53,199 nt of DNA from Bacillota bacterium (GTDB lineage: Bacteria > Bacillota_I > Bacilli_A > ML615J-28 > CAG-698), in the NCBI GenBank assembly GCA_023410025.1, contig JAEYQM010000006.1, positions 1 through 53,199 of the forward strand, in the 5' to 3' direction. A program made the translations under genes and the position numbers. Below are positions 50,549 through 53,199 of this stretch, one piece after another (within the stretch, counting starts at the first letter, position 1; every line of letters starts with the position of its first letter). A model generated the notes under the pieces. The model was not told the DNA's origin, did no database searches, and saw only the letters and a list, made by a program, of their open reading frames with translations.

Positions 50549-50944
50549 TTAATTAATTTTATAAAGTTTACTAATTTCAAATGAGATAGGTAAATTATTA
50601 TTTAAGGCTGATTTTATTTGTGTTTCAGACATTTGATACATAATTTTGTTTTCAATCACATTACATTCTTTCAATTTTTCATAAAAGAACATATTATCAT
50701 GGGCTATTAAAGTTTGTATTAAAGTATCTTTCAATGTATCCTTTAATATTACTAAATTAGGCTCTGTGGTATAAATTCTATTCATATTATTATTTCTATC
50801 AATATCTTGCATTAATCGTGTCAAGCAAACCGCAAAAATATTATAATATTTATTATCTCTCTTTACATAAATACTACTACAGTATCCTCTTGAATCTAAA
50901 TCAATAATATCTAAATTATCTTCTACAAATATTTCAATGTTCAT
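50549..50944 (-). CDS. Putative immunity protein C (paralogue of E and A)
   Basis: 131 residues. Starts MNIEIFVEDN, contains IYVKRDNKYYNI, a NLVILKDTLKDTLIQTLI strand-helix and FFYEKLKECNVIENKIMY, matching immunity E almost position by position (KECQVMNNEIMY in E), and ends SFEISKLYKI against SIQVDKLVKI in E. AAAGGAG precedes ATG. It is intact although the toxin in front of it has two in-frame stops, as expected if immunity is retained after the toxin dies. No known family. Confidence 0.65.
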   Translation of the reverse strand: MNIEIFVEDNLDIIDLDSRGYCSSIYVKRDNKYYNIFAVCLTRLMQDIDRNNNMNRIYTTEPNLVILKDTLKDTLIQTLIAHDNMFFYEKLKECNVIENKIMYQMSETQIKSALNNNLPISFEISKLYKIN

Positions 50945-50958
50945 TTTATACTCCTTTT

Positions 50959-51440
50959 CTATGGTTTAAATGGCATAGTAATTATTCTACTAAGTAATTC
51001 TTTATAGATGCTTTCTGGCGTTAACACTTTTGGAACTATTTCAAAATGACCTGGTCCGAGAGTAGGTACAAAAGTTAATTCATCAGGTAAAAATGTTAAT
51101 TGATGTGCTTTACCAAATTTAAGTAAATTAGCATTATATGGATCAATATTTACTTACAATCCTCTTGTTGGTAATACATTTCCGCTAGCATCTAATTCAA
51201 CATCTCTTAAATTATATTTAAACTTGTCTCCACACCTATAAAGGACTCTTTCTTCACCATTATAATTTACCGTAGGGCAAGTATTATGAACAAGAACACC
51301 AGATGCTCACACATAATAGGTGTGAAAGTCTTCCACTTCAAAGTTATAAGTCGTCTGTGGTCCGCCAACAGTTTTAATTTCTAATGATAATACTGTCGCA
51401 GTTTCACCACTGGAAAGGATTATTTTATCTCCTATAGTCC
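50959..51440 (-). pseudogene. Displaced HINT end + toxin tip C with two in-frame stops
   Basis: Frame reads TTYNFEVEDFHTYYV, TGA (51309-51307, where related proteins have Gly), ASGVLVHNTC, YNGEERVLYRCGDKFKYNLR, LPTRGL, TAA (51156-51154), VNIDPYNANLL, LTFVPTLGPGHFEIVPK and YKELLSRIITMPFKP, ending TAG 50961-50959. The tip matches tip A (GHIEIVPKTPMS, NKLLGQIEYRPF) and tip E. Both lesions are single-base changes in otherwise clean coding sequence. Confidence 0.75.
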
Positions 51441-51716
51441 ATTTTAGATATAATTCATTTGAATGATAGTATAGTTTAAAAAAGTATTCTGATTCATTAT
51501 CATTTAAAACAGATTCACCATTTAAATTAAGTGACATTTCATTAATTTGTTTTATATATTTTTTAATATCCTCTTCCAAAAAATATAATGGGCTTTTTCC
51601 TAAAACTCATTAAATTCAACTTTAAGTTTCATTATTTTGCTATTATTATCATAATCATGGGTATCAATAAATAATTAATTTTTTCGGTATTCCATAATTG
51701 TAAAATTTTTTTTCAT
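51441..51716 (-). pseudogene. Immunity-like gene remnant B fused in frame to HINT end
   Basis: Begins with its own ribosome site (AAGGTG) and ATG 51716-51714: MKKNFTIMEYRKN, TAA, LFIDTHDYDN, SKIMKLKVEFNEF, TAG, EKAHYIFW, then a one-base shift into EDIKKYIKQINEMSLNLNGE and ESEYFFKLYYHSNELYLKW. That last frame runs without break into HINT sequence (IGDKIILSSG), so a deletion joined the front of an immunity gene to the back of a HINT domain. The immunity part belongs, by position, to toxin tip B upstream. Confidence 0.6.
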
Positions 51717-51731
51717 AATTTCACCTTTTAC

Positions 51732-51905
51732 TTAAACAGGAAACACAAAATTGAAATCATCAATTAACAGTAATGTTTTATTTAACGTATAATGGATCGT
51801 GGATAATGTTCCATAAGAAAATCTATATACCTGATGCATTTTCATCAATCCTTCTGAAGCGAGCCATCTGGCATCAGTAATCGGAGCTTTTATCTTGGAT
51901 ATACT
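51732..51905 (-). pseudogene. Toxin tip B fragment without HINT domain
   Basis: The segment ISKIKAPITDARWLASEG, MKMHQVYRFSYGT, IHYTLNKTLLLIDDF resembles the C-terminal toxin ends of RHS proteins with DPRWLASEGW...IHYVYN. No HINT, no ribosome site; it starts within the 3' end of immunity A in another frame. Presumably the end of a toxin whose front was replaced. Its partner would be the immunity remnant at 51441-51716. Confidence 0.6.
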
Positions 51906-52252
51906 TGCACGAAACTCTCCCAATCTTCAAATCCACGTTCTTTGAGCATTTTATTATCATATGGTGAAAAGTAAGAAAAATATGAAGTTTTAGAAAGGTC
52001 TAAAATTGTATTAATAATAGTTTGCTTATCCACCTGTTTTACAATAATAACATTAAATTTTTGAAAATAATCTTTATTCAAACTGTCAAGTTGCTGGCTA
52101 TCCAAAGACATCCTGTTCGGGGTGAAAAATTCAGGATGATAGACTTTACCGTCAATAACAACTATGACATCAACTCTATGCCCATGGCACTTTACTGCTT
52201 CCATCTCTGATAATTCATTGTCTTCGCTAAAAAGTATTTTTATTTTACTCAT
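51890..52252 (-). CDS. Putative immunity protein A (divergent paralogue of C and E)
   Basis: 120 residues. Opening KIKILFSEDNELS, then VIVVIDGKVYH, then FNVIIVKQVDKQTIINTILDLSKTSYFSYF, which aligns with LLIVKRVNKKDIINTVIKYAEKNYF of E. The last 20 residues differ from C and E and may have been altered by the junction with tip B. AAGGAGAAG precedes ATG, 12 nt after the stop of toxin A. Immediate downstream position and paralogy suggest it neutralises toxin A. Confidence 0.62.
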   Translation of the reverse strand: MSKIKILFSEDNELSEMEAVKCHGHRVDVIVVIDGKVYHPEFFTPNRMSLDSQQLDSLNKDYFQKFNVIIVKQVDKQTIINTILDLSKTSYFSYFSPYDNKMLKERGFEDWESFVQVYPR

Positions 52253-52264
52253 TTTCTTCTCCTT

Positions 52265-53199
52265 TCATCTAAATGGTCGATATTCTATTTGCCCAAGAAG
52301 TTTATTAAATTTATTCATAGACATTGGTGTTTTTGGTACTATTTCGATGTGTCCTGGATTTCCAAGAGTTGGTTTTGGAACATACATTAGGTCGTCTGAC
52401 ATAGATACTATCTCATCTACATGATCAAAAACATTCATGGTTTCGTGTAAAGGGTTAATATTAACAGAAGCTCCCCTTGTTGATTGCACCAAATCATCTA
52501 TTTTATCCACATGACGATTAGTTACAAAAGCCTTTTGACTTTGTCCCTCGTTATACCCTCGATACTTTGAACAAGTGTTATGAACTAGAATTCCTTTTTC
52601 ACCGACATAGTAAGTGTGGTAGTCTTCTACTTCAAAGTTATAGGTAGCCATTGGCTCATCCAACTCTTCATTTGTTACGCTTCTAATTATACCATTTTTT
52701 TCATTAGATAACAATACTTTCATGCCTGGTTTTAAATCTCCAGCATTTACCCATTGCCCTCTATGCTCGCTATTATTAAGACCTTCAAAATTAATGATTG
52801 GTGTGCTACAATCAACATCTAATATATAAAATGGATGTTCTGACGTACAACTAATAATTTCATTATCAATATCTATATGAACCCATTTTTCTGTTGTGTT
52901 TCTAAATAATCTAACTACTTCTTTATAATCATTATTCCCTGTATCCTCATTATATGATAAAACTTTATCTCCAACTTCTACATCTTCAATTTTTTTATAT
53001 CCATCTTCAGTTACAATAAGTGTTCCAGCTTTAAAGCAAAAACTCCCACGATTAGCAATAGCAAATGTTGTTAATGCAAGTGCCATTGAAATTGCTAATG
53101 ATTGAGCCCAGTTTTGATTAATATAATTATCATACGCTTTAAAGAAACTATTTCCTTGCTTCATACTTTTTATTCCAGCAATTATACCACCTATTGTTA
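52265..53199 (-). CDS. Pretoxin-HINT polymorphic toxin A, C-terminal part (5' end beyond window)
   Basis: The frame is open to the window edge (TIGGIIAGIKS precedes the Met at 53164), so the N terminus lies outside. A hydrophobic helix (WAQSLAISMALALTTFAIA) leads into a complete HINT domain: nucleophile Cys in SFCFKAGTLIVTEDGYKKIE, CTSEHPFYI with the TxxH histidine, GQWVNAGDLKPGMKVLLSN, TYNFEVEDYHTYYVGEKG and the splice-end VHNTC. The tip follows (about 100 residues: RGASVNINPLHETMN, LMYVPKPTLGNPGHIEIVPK, NKLLGQIEYRPFR). HINT domains autocleave to release toxin tips. Intact as far as visible, with immunity A directly downstream. The tip's activity is unknown; an ADP-ribosyltransferase-like fold is a guess. 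Confidence 0.8.
   Translation of the reverse strand, partial: TIGGIIAGIKSMKQGNSFFKAYDNYINQNWAQSLAISMALALTTFAIANRGSFCFKAGTLIVTEDGYKKIEDVEVGDKVLSYNEDTGNNDYKEVVRLFRNTTEKWVHIDIDNEIISCTSEHPFYILDVDCSTPIINFEGLNNSEHRGQWVNAGDLKPGMKVLLSNEKNGIIRSVTNEELDEPMATYNFEVEDYHTYYVGEKGILVHNTCSKYRGYNEGQSQKAFVTNRHVDKIDDLVQSTRGASVNINPLHETMNVFDHVDEIVSMSDDLMYVPKPTLGNPGHIEIVPKTPMSMNKFNKLLGQIEYRPFR

Noticed and set aside
51154..51309. TGA (51309-51307) inside tip C read as tryptophan, or selenocysteine-type recoding
   Set aside because: aspS, ispA and other intact genes end in TGA, homologues have Gly at this position, and a TAA stop follows 50 codons later. Plain nonsense mutation is simpler.
1..53199. Large antisense frames opposite real genes (for example 11753-12112, 13642-13941, 31854-32147, 48200-48430)
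   Set aside because: Each mirrors a well-supported gene on the other strand, lacks a ribosome site and shows no family motif.
1..53199. CRISPR arrays, tRNA and rRNA genes, complete insertion sequences
   Set aside because: No regularly spaced repeats, no GC-rich cloverleaf-like 75-nt segments other than the T-box leader and the element at 50061, and no intact transposase.

Overview
The window is very AT-rich chromosomal DNA from a low-GC Bacillota. Gene content and order point to a Bacilli or Erysipelotrichia-like lineage related to the wall-less or reduced Firmicutes. Two blocks match Bacillus subtilis gene order from memory. One is spoIIIAH-nusB-xseA-xseB-ispA-dxs-recN-spoIVB. The other is spoVB/yrbG/yrzE/apt-relA-dtd/hisS-aspS-tcdA/rarA, here rearranged. 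TGA is an ordinary stop (aspS, ispA), so this is the standard bacterial code, not the Mycoplasma code. Three sporulation-type genes (spoIIIAH, spoIVB, spoVB) are intact, but the SpoIIIE/FtsK-like protein has lost its Walker motifs and spo0A is absent from its usual place after spoIVB.

Layout. 1-2.3 kb: end of rnhC and a repeat-rich SGNH-hydrolase lipoprotein. 2.4-2.9 kb: a decayed gene. 2.9-10.2 kb: a minus-strand run rluD-lspA-(membrane)-sepM-like-dCMP deaminase-(small membrane)-tcdA-aspS-hisS, headed by a T-box whose specifier and acceptor-pairing base both fit tRNA-Asp. 10.5-14.2 kb: transporter, membrane protein, cvfB-like gene, dinB. 14.3-24 kb: the spoIVB to spoIIIAH housekeeping block and a DUF1189-like gene. 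23.8-28.9 kb: accessory genes: a HEPN-like protein coupled to a TPR-GAF-PAS protein with degenerate GGDEF and EAL domains, a candidate small RNA, and a MazF/PemK-like protein with a long N-terminal extension. 29-36 kb: dtd, relA, apt, spoVB, yrbG, yrzE, rarA. 36-46 kb: degenerate FtsK/SpoIIIE, a decayed gene, ispG behind a transposase-derived HTH gene, rpmG, DEAD-box helicase, mtaB, rsmE, an FAD protein and a small secreted protein.

46.5-53.2 kb is a decaying polymorphic-toxin locus read leftward on the minus strand. RHS-core, pretoxin-HINT and toxin-tip fragments alternate with immunity-type genes. One HINT toxin enters from beyond the right end (intact as far as visible). Behind it lie at least four displaced toxin tips in various states of decay, and four immunity-type genes are intact. 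Three of the tip/immunity pairs look paralogous, and three cassettes end in a shared terminator. This is the most interesting region.

A second unusual signal is shared by hisS and the HTH gene upstream of ispG. In both, a perfect or near-perfect AT-rich hairpin sits between a strong Shine-Dalgarno and the start codon. Folding it out leaves exactly 7 nt of spacing in each case.

No rRNA, tRNA, CRISPR array or intact insertion sequence was recognised.
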